Shown one piece after another: positions 13,336-27,400 of a stretch of DNA of 64,000 nt (positions are counted from its first letter, which is position 1; every line of letters starts with the position of its first letter). This stretch comes from Glandiceps talaboti. Taxonomy: Eukaryota > Hemichordata > Enteropneusta > Spengelidae. The notes under the pieces were generated by a model. That model made no database searches, had not been told where the DNA came from, and saw nothing but the letters and a program-made list of their open reading frames with translations. The stretch covers positions 12,387,598 through 12,451,597 of the forward strand of contig NC_135560.1 in NCBI RefSeq assembly GCF_964340395.1, written 5' to 3'. The translations under genes and the position numbers were made by a program.

Positions 13336-16300
13336 CATGTATATGTCTGTATGTATGTATGTATGTATGTATGTATGTGTGTGTATGCGTGTGTGTGTAT
13401 GTATGTATGTATGTGTGTGTGTATGTATGTATGTATGTATGTATGTATGTATGTATGTATGTATGTATGTATGTATGTATGTATGTATGTATGTGTGTAT
13501 GTATGTTTTATGTGTGTACGTACGTACGTACATACGTACGTACGTATGATACGTACGTACGTACGTACGTACGTACGTATGTATGTATGTATGTATGTGT
13601 GTATGTATGTATGTATGTATGTATGTGTGTGTGTACATACGTACGTATGTATGTATGTATGTGTGCGTGTGTGTGTGTGTGTGTAAAACTGAAACTCAAG
13701 GTTTCTATACATTTTGCCTAGATATCAGAGAGTATCATCACTTCAGCCTCAAAAGTGAGATCTGCTAACATACGTTTTTTTTTTCCACATACCAACAGGT
13801 CAATCATGGAAGCTTATTTTACATTCTCTACACTCTATTCATAGCTACTTTCAATTTTAAGTACTTTCATACTATTAAAAGCCTTGTACAATTGTGACCA
13901 TGGAGAAAGCCATATGGCAAATACACAAATGTATATCACATTGTCTATGCTTTATTTTATCTATCTTATGATGACACATTTCTGACATGAAAACTTAAAA
14001 ACAGGCAAATACAGGTGAAAATAGCATTTTATTTTCTCAAAACAGTTGGGAAAAAAATCTCAATATATGTGACATTATTTCAAAGACATTCTGTGGGAGA
14101 GGATTGCACTATTTAGAAAGGCGGCTGACATCCTCAGACCATTAAAATCCTAAGTTCATATTCTATATATATTTTACTCTAACATATTCATCAAGCCTAT
14201 ATAGTTGATACTACCAGATGTTAGCCTTCAGCAGAAAAAATCCTTTATCATTATACTTCTCACTGTAAACCATCTTTTTAAAGGGCACTAAATGAATTAT
14301 TAGCCTGCCTCTGTCTACTTTTAATGTGGAATAATTCCTGAGGCACATGGTGCACAGCTGACGAAGGTACTCCTAATTACTGAGAATGGAAATAAACTGG
14401 TTTTGTGATACGGTCTAACTGAAATTTCAGCGATTTGTTAAGCCAAGATTTTTTATGTCCTCGCTGTTGTTAGTCTGGGGGGGAAAAAAAACAGGTTCCC
14501 TGACAAGACCTGCGTCAATTTCCTGGAATTCTGAGTTTACTGAACTACTTTGTGTATATGCTGTCTAAGATGTGACGAGTCTAGGAAGGAGGAAGCCATG
14601 CTGGTCTCTCTGCACAACAACAATACAATGTTGACAGCACTGATTCTAGACTATGTGACAATAATGTGTGCATACTAAGGGATGATCGCACAGTGTCACA
14701 CAAATTCGAAAAGCAAACTTTGTTTGTTTCGGACACCCCCCCCCCCCTGAACATTTACAAGTGCAACAACGACACATTTATATATGATGTAAACCATGAT
14801 GAAACTTGTGGCATTTACACCACTACGTTCAATGTAATGGAAAAACATGATCATGTAAAATACTAACGGAAACTCAGCACTGTATGTCATATTAGAAGTA
14901 AATTTTAATCAACTTATGAACATCTCCGTAGTAAATACAGAACCTGTTATCATTGGAAGAATGAAAGTTTTTGAAATTTGGTTAGAAGTGCGAAAATGAA
15001 GTTCAGCAATGATATTGATGCCAGACCCCCTCCCCCCTTAACCAACGAAGTTCGTTTATTGAGTTTGTGTGACATTGTGCGATAGTCCCTAAATTACTAG
15101 TTAAGGAGTCTATACACAATTATTTTACAGCTAACCTACTAGTCTCCACATCGACACATCAAGAAACTCATTCAGAAACACCTTGAAAAACACATCATTC
15201 CTGAAGTATGAACACTCTATTTGTTGTATCTCTTTACCTATTGCTACCCTAAAATTGCATAATTTTCATATCATGCATTATGTATTGTAAATGTCCAAGA
15301 AAACAGACTTGATTAACTTAAAAAGGATTATTCTGGCTCTTTTGACCCCCTGCCTTGCAATATTGTTGTTGTATATATAGCATATTGTAAATTGGATTCA
15401 ATTTATTTGGGTAATAAAGAACTATTACTTGGAAAAATTATTACTATTATTTGGGTAATAAAGCACTCAGCTCCTTGTAGCGGTGTCTTAAATATTATCT
15501 GAATGTATACATGATTTACAATTCTAACTTAAACCTTACTTTTTCTAGAATACACAGCCACTTCTCAAACAACCAAATCCACGTTTTCATTTAATGACCA
15601 TGACCACATTTCAAGTGACCGTGACGGTAGTATCGTGACAGCAATCGTACGTTTCAATTTTGCACATATTGCATTTTTGTCAGAAATATAGTTCACAATA
15701 GAAACAACTCCACTTGAATGAATGGTGTGATAGAACCTACAATGAAATACTAATAAAAGTTTCTCCTTCAAAAAAGGAACTTAATAACTTCCATAACCAT
15801 GGTTACAAAATTCTTCAGTTTCTCAACAACATAAATGATATGAAATTGGCTCTGTATTTCAAATTGAGACATCTGAAAATATGACTTAATGATTTAATAT
15901 CCTGTTACATGTATTAAATTTTTGTTATTTAAGTGTAATACACGACTGCAAATGCATCTAACATTTCTTCATTTGTGTATTATGTAAATCTTAAAAATTG
16001 TGATCAGCACATCATACAGGACTATGCCATGCTGCTGTTCAGTTGTTGTATTAATAGCACACAGTATAAAGTGGTTGAGGTAAAGGTAATGAAACATGTT
16101 CAAAAGTAGATATAATATATTTGACTTTCATGTTTAAGTTTATGACAATCCTCATTACGAATTCATTAAAGTGTGTCCTCAAAGCCAATCTGACAAGCTA
16201 CTGATGTGAAGTTCTGACATGCAAAAATTTGGGTGTTCTCCTATCCCTTTCTATGCGTTGACTCGCAAGAAAACACATTCTTATAATTCCAAGTCACAAA

Positions 16301-18201
16301 ATAATATTTTTCTTCATTCGACAGCACACTGATTCATACAGTCCTGTTCTACATGATACTACAATGGCTTATAATACAGCCCAGGGTACATGTACATTGC
16401 AGTCAGCAGGTGGACCATTCTAACCAAGTCAAGGACAAGGTACAAATTTTGTTCATAGTAGAGAATCTAGCCTTATCTCAACTCTAACCTTGATGTATGC
16501 TTGGTTCACCAAACTACAGCTTTGTACACATATTGTGGTTTACAGTACTACAAACATCCATCAAGAAAGGAAGTACTTCATCAGAGTGTATGTCCACAAA
16601 AACATGATTTAAGTGCACAAAGTCAGCTATTATTACACTAACTGACCCGATGTAAGAGAAACAACCTTACTACAATCCTATGACCCCCAAAAGTACAGGG
16701 AATAATTACATTTTAACTTTTATGCTTCACAATTTGGCCAAATAAAAAAAATTAGTGTTTTTACGGTAACCTGACTGACCCTAGTGTTTAAGCCGCCGAC
16801 CATAAACATTTGTTTACATGGTAAAATAGTGAGACTTTACTGCTATTTCTGTGTAAATTTCATTGCCAAAGTATATTTGGTCATTTTTTTTTTTTAAATC
16901 CCATTTTTTTAAATTCCAGTCTCTCAAAACTTAAGTTGAATTTATTAAGTACAGGCTGCATTATTGTGTTTGTCTACTTCACTCATAACTGTCTTCATTT
17001 ACTTCTTTTACACCTCATCAAAATATCACACAAGTATTGTGAAAAATGAGTATCTTGTCTATGAGTCGAATCAATTTCCCAACAATTTTTTTTTTTTAAA
17101 TTTAAAAGAAACCTCCAACCTACCTACCTAATTCACTTTTTTAAAGTCATTTTGTCAGAAGCAATTTTTAAAAAATATTTTTGCCTGATCTCAATTTTGT
17201 TCCTTTTGGTTAGCAATTAGACACAGTAACCTTGTAACATAAACATCAAAATATTACTTGTTGTGCAAATACACCAAACACTCCAAAACTAATATAAAAC
17301 ATTTTACATGCTTTTATTTGTACTAAATATTTACTTCACAGGTGTGTTTATTTAAAGGAGAGTTTTTCAGACTCTCTAGGAAAGTAGATCAAATATCCAG
17401 TATAGCAATTATCTACAGCAAACAGACATGACCTGTGCCTATACATGTAAAATTTATTTGTGTATACAGAACCAATCTCTCTAAACTGTCTGCAAAACTG
17501 ATATATATTAGACTAAAAACTGAAATATTTGTAAAATTCGCCTGTGACTGTCTGTCTATTACGTTGAGCAAATTTGAACAAGTTTCTACTTTTTGCTGTA
17601 TTAACTTACTTTATCCATTGTGTATTCTGGACATATATATCTCCCAACTGTCTGGAATTCTGACTTATGGACTAAAAGTTTGAAAAATTTTGAAATTCGT
17701 ATTTCTCTATTTTGTAGAGGAAATATACAAAATTTGAACTAGTTTCTACTTTTTGCTGTATAATTTACTTTATACACATGTACTAGACATGTATCTCCCA
17801 ACTGTCTGGAATTCTGACTATGGAGTAAAACTATAATTTATTTTGTCTCTAGTTATTTTACAGCAAATATACAACTTGTTGAATAAAAATGTATTTTTAG
17901 AGTATCATCTATCGTTTGGAAAATGACTACCTGTAAATACTAATTTTTGAATGGCCTGTGTCTGTGTATTATCTGGAACAAATGGACATGACTGATTTCT
18001 ATCCTCTAGTAGCATTGTACTTATAAAATCTACTTTACAGCTGTGTATTGAAAATGTGGATGGTCTGGAAAACTGATGAACAGATTAATAGTGTGACGAT
18101 TTTGTGAATTTATTTCTTGCATGTATACCTAAAACATAAATACTAGTACACTGTGTCCGAGAGATAGACAGGTAGTTAGACAGACAGAGAGAGACAGAGG
18201 C

Positions 18202-18257
<56 letters not shown>

Positions 18258-18300
18258 ACACACACAGACAGACAGAGAGACAAAGAGAGAGAGAGCGAGC

Positions 18301-18334
<34 letters not shown>

Positions 18335-18377
18335 GAGAGAGAGAGAGAGACACACACACACAGAGACAGAGAGAAGA

Positions 18378-18433
<56 letters not shown>

Positions 18434-21400
18434 CAGAGAGAGAGACAGAGAGAGAGAGAGAGACAGAGAGAGACAGAGAGAGAGAGAGAGACAGAGAGAG
18501 AGAGAGACAGACAGACAGAGAGACAGAGAGAGACAGAGAGACAGACACAATCACATAAACATTACTTCACCTTACAGGAAGGAAGGGGATGGCTGTAAAA
18601 AAACAGAGGGTACCACTGATGGAAAGTACACTGACCAAAGACATACTTTCTTCAGAGCATGGTAGAGACTTTGAGTGTTAGAAATTGAAATGAACTTTGG
18701 TTCCATAATCAAAGGATATACTTTATTTACTCACCTGTTGCAGAATAGAACCGAGCTGTGTCTTGTCCTTCTGGTTAACATGGTCTCTCTGTAACCTCAG
18801 TACAAGTTCAGGTTTCTTGTAAGGTTTCAAAGCAAGTAAATGAATTATTCTGTCCCTGTACATCAAAGAATAACATCAAATTACTACCTATGTACTATTG
18901 ATTACTTGTACTGGTGTGCCTGCACACTCATGCTTACAGTGTTTTCTGCTGCACTTTCCACACACAACTCCGCAAGCACTTACGAGCAAATACGACCAAA
19001 CCAAACTGGCACGCACATGTCATGAGGGGTCTGTCATATTTAGAGAAATTACACAGAGCTTCTGAGAATGAGACAAAAGCAACATCATGCATCATCAAAA
19101 CTTATAGGTGTAAGATATTAAAATCTCGTCAGTGAGCCATTTTTGATAAAAAAACCAGCAAGTTTCTCAAGTTGTCCTTCTAATAGTGGTAATGAAATGA
19201 CTACCTACCTATAGGATAGTTTATGTAATTTCGAATTGGCCTGCATCATTCCAGGTTTACTGGCTGGGTGCTTGACTGGTCTAATTCCGTTACTCCTACT
19301 TATACCATGGTTTTGACTTTTCTTTACCTTGACTTTATTACCAATGTATTTACCAGTAGCCTTGTCAATATAGTTAGTCCTGTAAGATTCACAACATGTC
19401 ACACAGATCAGTATACAAGTGTGTTCTGAATCACACTGTATTAAGCCACTCGGTCCTCATACGATAAAACACAGCAGTACATACACCGTATATACAGTAA
19501 CACTGCAGCATACACGGCGAGACAAAATCTGCAAGAAATTGTGTTGGTGCAGTTACTCAATCTGTATTCATACTGGACACTTCTTCAGTGCTTGTTTCTC
19601 AGGAAGTCAAACTAAATGAGGGGCCATCCCTCATGGGTTCAGTCAGTGTTAGTGCATGAGGGAACTGGAGTCACCAGGGAAAATCTACATTGTTCAATAG
19701 CGTCAAACTGAACTACAGTCTTCTTAAATAAATTTAATCAAACCCAGACTTGGGTTCGCATCAAGTGGTTCAAACTACTCAGCCAACGACAACACAGTAG
19801 ATGATGCGCCTCAGCCACGGACAACACAGTACATGATACGCCTCACCACCGACAACACAGTACATGATACGACTCAACCACTGCACTGACAACACAGTAC
19901 ATGTTGAGCAAGTACACGTACTGCATTAGGATTGTGAAAAGTGAACACTTATCAATACTGTTTACTTTCAAACAAAGAAATATGTTTCAGTTTATAACAA
20001 ATCAAAGTTGATCTTGTTTTATCCTTCTGTGTATCTGTCATGTTAAAGAGTTGTCACATGGACGAGGATTTGGTATTTATTTTGGATTTGTACTTTATAA
20101 AACACTTTTATCATGACTTTCTTCATGATAACTCAATGTGAAACAACATACACCAAGTCTGAGTTTGTAACTCAATAAATCATCTTAATAATTGGATTTA
20201 ATATCAATTGATAAACACTTCTAATTTGATGTGGTCTGATGTTTGTCTATTTCAAACTACTTCCATGTATGAGCTGACTTCATTTCTTCGACTAAATGGT
20301 TGGCTGCCTCACGGACATTGTAATTCTGCCAATCTTTTCCAAGATGCTATCTCTCTGCCTTTATCTACTATATTTGTATGTACTAGCTCACTGAATTCAA
20401 GGATTGATTCTTTGTCTCGGAGTAATTACCAACTTATCAGTCTGTCTATATCTATCATTATCTATGATTCAATCAGTCTATCTGTCTGTGATTAAATTCA
20501 TAATTCACTCAGTCTCCTTAGATCAATTTCTATTAATTGGCTGAGTTTGTCTGCATGTTCTTTACCATAACTTTCCCTTATTGTGGCTATCTAGTGAAAT
20601 ATAGGTTGCAGTCTGGTCTGTCTAAGTATCCATCTGTCTGTTTGCCTCTCTGTCTGTCTGTCTGTCTGTCTGTCTTCATCTGTACATCTGTCTGTCTGTC
20701 TTCATCTTTTCTTTCATCTGTCTATCTGTATCCATGTTTCTTTTCATTTGTTTGTTTGTTTGTTGCAGTCTGGTCTCTCTTCATCTATCTTTATGTTCAT
20801 GTGTCCTTTCTCAATCAAACAATCAATCAATCAATCAATCTGTCTGTGTCTGTCTGTCTGTCTGTATGTCTGCCTATCTCTCTGTCTTCATCATCTTTCC
20901 TTCCATCTCTTTGTTTGTTTGTTTGTTTGTCTGTCTGTCTATCTGTGCCTGCCTGCCTGTCAGTATGTCTGTCTGCATATAATGGGTTTGTTTGTCCTTT
21001 CTGCAGCTATATAGGTTGCAGTCTGGTTGCTCTTCATTGATCTGTATGTTCATCTGTCCCTCGTTCTGTCTGTTTGTCTGTCTGTCTATCTGTCCATCTG
21101 TCTGTCTGCTTGACTGTCAGTCTATCTGTCTGTCTGTCTGCACTGTTAGGTTTGTTTGTCCTTGCTATGTCTATATCAGTACATGTATCTCTGTAGAGTG
21201 ATGACTTCAGTATGATAAAGTCAATTTGAAATCCACTTTAATATCAAAGCAATCAGACTCTTGTCACCATATTTCCTTTCCATCAATTCCTAGACCTGCA
21301 CACAAAAAATTGATAAAGATTCAATGTCCATATAAGGTAAATGACTAATCCTTTAGGGTCAACGACTTACTGGCCAATACATCTCAGTCTATTCAAGGTA

Positions 21401-24364
21401 AAATCAAAATCAGCAGAGTATCAAAATATTTGTCTTCATTTACATATATTTCAATGTGAAACTATGGTAACATGCATTCATTTGCATAAATTATTGGTAA
21501 CCGAGTCCAAAGTTGAGAAAATCTGACATTCTCTTCAGGTTAGTAAATTTCCTAGTTACAACAACAGGTGAAAAGTATGAAGTGTATACATCATTTTTGA
21601 AATTGTGAATGAAATAGTGAATTAAAAAGCAACTAAATAGCACTTTATTGATATATTTTTTTAATTGTTAGTGGAATACGACATTACAGTGATTTCTGCA
21701 TTTGAACTTGAAGGCATCTATTATAAAGTTTAATCCCAATGGTTGATCAATTTTAATAACAGGTAATGAAATCCTTCTTCTCACAGCCAAAGACTACTTT
21801 CACTCAGCAATGCAACGATTCAATTCCCTTTCTCAGAACAGCAAAGCCTCTCATCTCATATTCAATGAACATCCACATGACCGGAATGCTTGCTTATGTT
21901 TAAAACTTCTCATCGCAGTGAATTGCATGTTGTATTCAAAATCATTACATGATGGTAATAAAGTTAGAAACATTGTTAGCATTGAAAACATAATTTGATA
22001 TTTTTAGACTACACTAAACAGGATTCCATAGATGGTAAAGTACTAGATGATGTAACCTAAAGTGTCTTTGAATCATCTTGACGTAATTCAGCTGTGACTA
22101 GTTGTTTAAGTAGATGTAACAAATGGGTATAATATAACTAACCATTGCAGGATAAACCAAGGACACAGTAAAACTAAGATATAAACTACGATTGATGATG
22201 TCTGTGAGGCAAAGGCCTTCACTTGTTAACATCTATCGATGTAACACTCTGACTGCAGTGTTTCTTTTCAGGAGATTAACTGTACTAGGCAACTTGGATG
22301 AGACTCCCAGAGAGCCGCTATACAACATTGTTGGGATAGTCAATGATGAGAGCCACTATGCAACATTGTTGGGATAGTCAATGTGGAACAATACTAAGAG
22401 GAACTGATACATGACCATGCGGAGGATAGCTGAGAAGTGATAACATGATCATGTAAAGTCCAACTATGTGGATGACAGCGCTATCCTACAATGAAGGGAT
22501 GGTTAATGCGAGACGTTAAGCGTTAAGGATAAGAGATACATGACCATATGGAGGATAGCTGATAAGTGATAACATGGATGACAGCCACTATCCTACAATG
22601 AAGGGATGGTTACTACGGGACGTTATGGATAACTAAAAACATAACCATGTGGAGGATGGCCGATAAAAAAACAATGTTGAGGTCGCTGATATGTGACAAT
22701 GTGAAGGAAACATGTAGCTGATAAATGACATGGGAGATAGCTGCTATGTGAAAATGTTGGGAAGTTGATATGAGAATCAGATAATGTAGGGATAGCTGTG
22801 TTATGCAACATGGGAGATAGCTGATAAGTGGCAATGTGGGGAAGTTGATACACGATAATGTAGGAGTAGTTGATATGAGATGTGGGTGAAAGCTGATAAG
22901 TGGCAATGTTAGGCTTTGGTTTGAAAAAAGGTCTTCTTTGTCGAACTTCATAAAATGTTATATGACAACACTTTGGGTTTACAGGCTTGCATTGTGCCTC
23001 CCTGTATGATGATTACCCATTGAATTTAGACTCATATTTCAAGTACCACAAAACCAATGACGAAGATGCCTGTTGTCATGGGATAGAAAACCCCAGGCTA
23101 TAAATCCTGTATTTTCTGATCAAATATGTACACCTTGGCTTGTGCATGACATAATTCTCTTTTTCGAGAGCATCCCCAGGACAACTACAGCTGATAGCAA
23201 CATTACCATATGGATATAAATCCTATATTTTCTGATCAAATATGTACACCTTGGCTTGTGCATGATATAATTCTCTTTTATATATATCTAGAGCATCCCC
23301 AGGGCAACTACAGCTGATAGCAACATCACCATATGGATATAAATCCTATATTTTCTGATCAAATATGTACACCTTGGCTTGTGCATGACATAATTCTCTT
23401 TTATATATATCGAGAGCATCCCCAGGACAACTACAGCTGATAGCAACATTACCATATGGATATAAATCCTGTATTTTCTGATCAAATATGTACAACTTGG
23501 CTTGTGCATGATATAATTCTCTTTTATATATAATATCTAGAGCATCCCCAGGGCAACTACAGCTGATAGTAACATTACCATATGGATTTTAATCCTGTAT
23601 TTTCTGATCAAATATGTACAACTTGGCTTGTGCATGACATAATTCTCTTTTATATATAATATCTAGAGCATCCCCAGGGCAACTACAGCTGATAGTAACA
23701 TTACCATATGGATTTTAATCCTGTATTTTCTGATCAAATATGTACAACTTGGCTTGTGCATGATATCATTCTTTTTTATATATAATATCTAGAGCATCCC
23801 CCGGGCAACTACAGCTAATAGCAACATCACCATATGGATAACAACTATGATGATATTAATCATCGTAATGGTCCTCCATCATTAATAAATTGTACTTACA
23901 AACTTATATGATAAACATTTGGAACATGATACCTACTCGTACCAGCTTGTATAAATCTAATAATCTGATGCACTGACAAAAAATGTTTCAAAATAAAGAT
24001 ATATACTTTGATTCTGCTCCCATATATACTACTACTAACAATGGAGGTAGTTTGTCACCATTTCTAGACTATCTTGCTACTGTTAGTTTTATCATGTCAT
24101 TCTCATTGCTGAATTCTTATCTTAACTATTTTCATCTTGTACAAGTTATTTTTATCCCATTTGTTTGTGCAAAAATTTCACATTCATTATTCGTAAAATG
24201 CATCTGCTCTATTCATGAGATCATTCTACTGGCTATAAGCATTGGGCAAAAATGTACAGGTAATACCTGGATGTCCATGTATGTTTATGAAGGCCACCTA
24301 CGTATTGCAATATATGTATTATGCATACAACTTAATTCTCTGTCTGCCTCTCTCATAGTCCTTG

Positions 24365-24428
<64 letters not shown>

Positions 24429-27400
24429 ATCTATGTATGTGTATACATGTACATATGTACATGTGTGTGTATGTATGTATGTATGTATGTATGTATGTAT
24501 GTATGTATGTATGTATGTATGTATGTATGTATGTATGTATGTATGTATGTATGTATGTATGTATGTATGTATGTATGTATGTATGTATGTATGTATGTAT
24601 GTATGTATGTATGTGGGTGTGTGTGTGTATGTGTGTACATACATGTAGGTACGGTATATGTACATATGTATGACAGTGTGTATGTGTGAGTGTGTAATGA
24701 TGTGGAAATCACTATCAGCTCAGAATTAAAAGAATGCATCCTTAGTTCACAGGTAAAGGTGACACGTCACCTGATTCATGGCAATTAAGTTACATGCATT
24801 ACCAGCTTACAATCCAAAGCATGTTTAGTGGTATTTTCATTTGAGTGTCTGTGGTCTGTGGCATAGCATGGTATAGTCATATCCACTGTACTTAACTTAA
24901 AGTACAGTAAGCATTGTGCCATGGCAATCAATAAAGTCATACATCAACACATTCAAATACCAGTACTGTTCTACTTGACCTTTCGCTTTCACTGGTTTAA
25001 CCTGACATGATTTGAAAAGAATAGAACCACAGCAAAATGGCCAATAGAGCCAAAATCAACATTATACTGGACTGGGTTGATTAATTTTTCAAGAGCTGTA
25101 AACGAAGGCTGTCACTCAGTTTAACTCAACTGAACAATACCCCAGTTATCCAGACACTCACGTTCTGGCCAGCAGATTACCTACCTCCTTTAGTTTACTG
25201 TTGAGTGTCTGAAATGATCATTTGGTGTGAATAACAAACACATAAAATACATTTTTAAAGCTTCAATAGCAGTAATATTTTGCTATTTTCTCATTACTTT
25301 TAACGCTGTTGAAAATTATTCAAACCTTTACTGAAAATGATTCAATCTTTCTAATCAGCTGAAGTTATTAGTCTACTACCAGTACTAGTTCTTGCAGTTA
25401 CTGTTTACACAGATTTGCTGTCCATGTGTAAATAGACCTTTCGATTGTTTGTTAACAAATTTGTTGTTTCTGGTAGTATTTGATTACTACCGGGTAGGCA
25501 AACATACATACTTATAAGCAATTACAAGACTATAGATACTAATAAGAAGCAGAAAGTGAGATAAAATATGATGAAAAATACAGTTACAGTTACAGAAGGC
25601 TTTACATTTCAGCTATGACACTTACGTTGACTTCTTCATTTCTTCCTGCGCCAGCGCCATCTTATCCTTAGTATCCTGGTAGACTTCATCCGTAGCCAAA
25701 ATCTTTAACTTGGTCTGGATAGTTCCCTGCACCTCCATGTGAGTTTTATAATTCCTACGAAAGAAATAGTCTCATTTTATACAGACTGATTCAACATTAT
25801 TGTATGAATAGTCAATCCTGAGAGAAAATTTCATCCCCAATGTATCTGAATATGATAAAGATGATTTTAGAGTAAATTTTCACATGATAAGCCTGCTGAG
25901 GTATATGGAACTAGTCGAAGATTCAAGCCATATTCAAGCCATGATTGCGTATAAGTTAATGTGGCATTTGAAGTGCAACTAATGATATGATTTTTATTCA
26001 CACAAATCAGGCCAGTGACTTGTTTTTTAACCTATTATGCCCAAATCACTCACACCAACAATATAAATTTTTGTTTCAGTTTTCAAAGTAGAGTATTTTT
26101 GTTGGGAGAAAGGTACACTATGGTGGAGAGAAATGACTACTAGCAGGGTAACACTATCCATCCTGACTAATCTGGTCAATCACTTTACTCTTTTCATATC
26201 CGGAGTACAAATATAACTCTTACAAGTCTGACACGGACATATTACTCTAAATACGTCACACAAAAGTTAAACTGGTGATACAATAATACTCAGTAAAACC
26301 AAACATTTTTCTATTTATAGAATTCAATATTTGGTATTAACAAATACAGATTTCGACAAAGTAGTCTGAAACCGATACTGACAATGAATCTTTTCATTTC
26401 TTTATTAACAGTAAGTCAAAATATAAAAAAAAAATGTGTGTTTCCGATAACCCGACTTTAAGCTGCCCAAACCCTAAACATTTTTTAAACATTTCAATAA
26501 AAAGATTAGAAATTCTTTGTCTTCTTGACCTTCATGCATGTCTGTTTTCTTTCCCCAGCGATGTCTGTACATATTTCTTCAAACTATCACCGAAGGGGCA
26601 TTCTGACCAACATTTCATTTGTGTTTGGGTCGAAGCAATATTTTTCAAAAATAAAAACAATTAAAAAGATAAAATAAAATACAATCCCAACCTATCTACC
26701 TATTCTCTGAGGCCATGTTATCGGAAACACAGTTATTTTTTGTCGCTTAACACAGTAAAATCCATGGGAGACATTTATTTCACTTTCATTTCAACATCGA
26801 TACTATTTATGGAATGCTTAAAATAACTGATATTACTATGAATGGATTGGATTACTCTTCCATGCTTATATACAGAAACATTCTAACATATATATATCAA
26901 AGGGACATCATTAGATATGAATGATTTCCTGTGCTATTTTTGTTTCATACGAAGACTACATTCTACAAATTAATTATCTAATCATCACCAGTAAACTATG
27001 AATCATTCATAACTCTCATCTACAACTAAATATATTATGACACATTAAATGTACAATAAACTGTGTTTTAATCTATCAAACCTGAATTCATCACTTTTCC
27101 CATAAAAAGTTTCAGAATATACGTCTTTGCTGACAGTAAAACAATCAAGTCGTAAAAATTTGATAGTAAACCTTCATCTTTTCCCCTAATACAAATTGTA
27201 TATAATTGGTCATTGCAATTTAAACAGCTCCCTCTAGGGATAGACTGGCAAAATGTTAATTATTCATATTAAAGACATTAGATTTGTTTACAAAGGTTTG
27301 TCACTGAAATGTTACCATAACAAACACTGAATATGGTGAATCATTTCACATCAGGTTCAAAATCATTGCAGTGGCGTTTTTTCATGTTCAATAAAATTGG

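Larger units (their letters stand above)
13105..18734 (-). other. ELL intron between exons E and F (5630 bp)
   Basis: Holds the compound microsatellite 13258-13684, the Harbinger-like MITE 14679-15089, a diverged repeat near 16755-17150, the 160-bp satellite 17395-18090 and an AG microsatellite 18165-18545. No coding sequence seen between them. Confidence 0.8.
19380..25625 (-). other. largest internal ELL intron (6246 bp)
   Basis: Between exons C and D. It holds a 33-bp minisatellite (19775-19905), a foldback relic (20043-20165), a TCTG array (20600-21200), two minisatellite fields (22300-22910, 23101-23840) and a GT/ATGT microsatellite (24367-24635). No coding exon found. Confidence 0.8.

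Noticed and set aside
13080-13721. Long open frames (up to 213 codons) over the compound microsatellite
   Set aside because: They encode only Cys/Val/Tyr/Met or Thr/His/Ile repeats and exist on both strands in several frames; they are microsatellite artefacts. The same applies to frames at 18085-18554, 24285-24739, 32444-32930, 59488-59836 and 62216-62553.
20537-21040. 167-codon plus-strand open frame
   Set aside because: Cys/Leu/Ser/Val low complexity from TCTG repeats.
23101-23840. CRISPR-like array
   Set aside because: Whole units are repeated with no unique spacers, in a eukaryotic intron.
23983-24648. 221-codon plus-strand open frame
   Set aside because: The first 130 codons are AT-driven hydrophobic sequence without a family match and the rest is GT/ATGT microsatellite; it lies antisense in an ELL intron.
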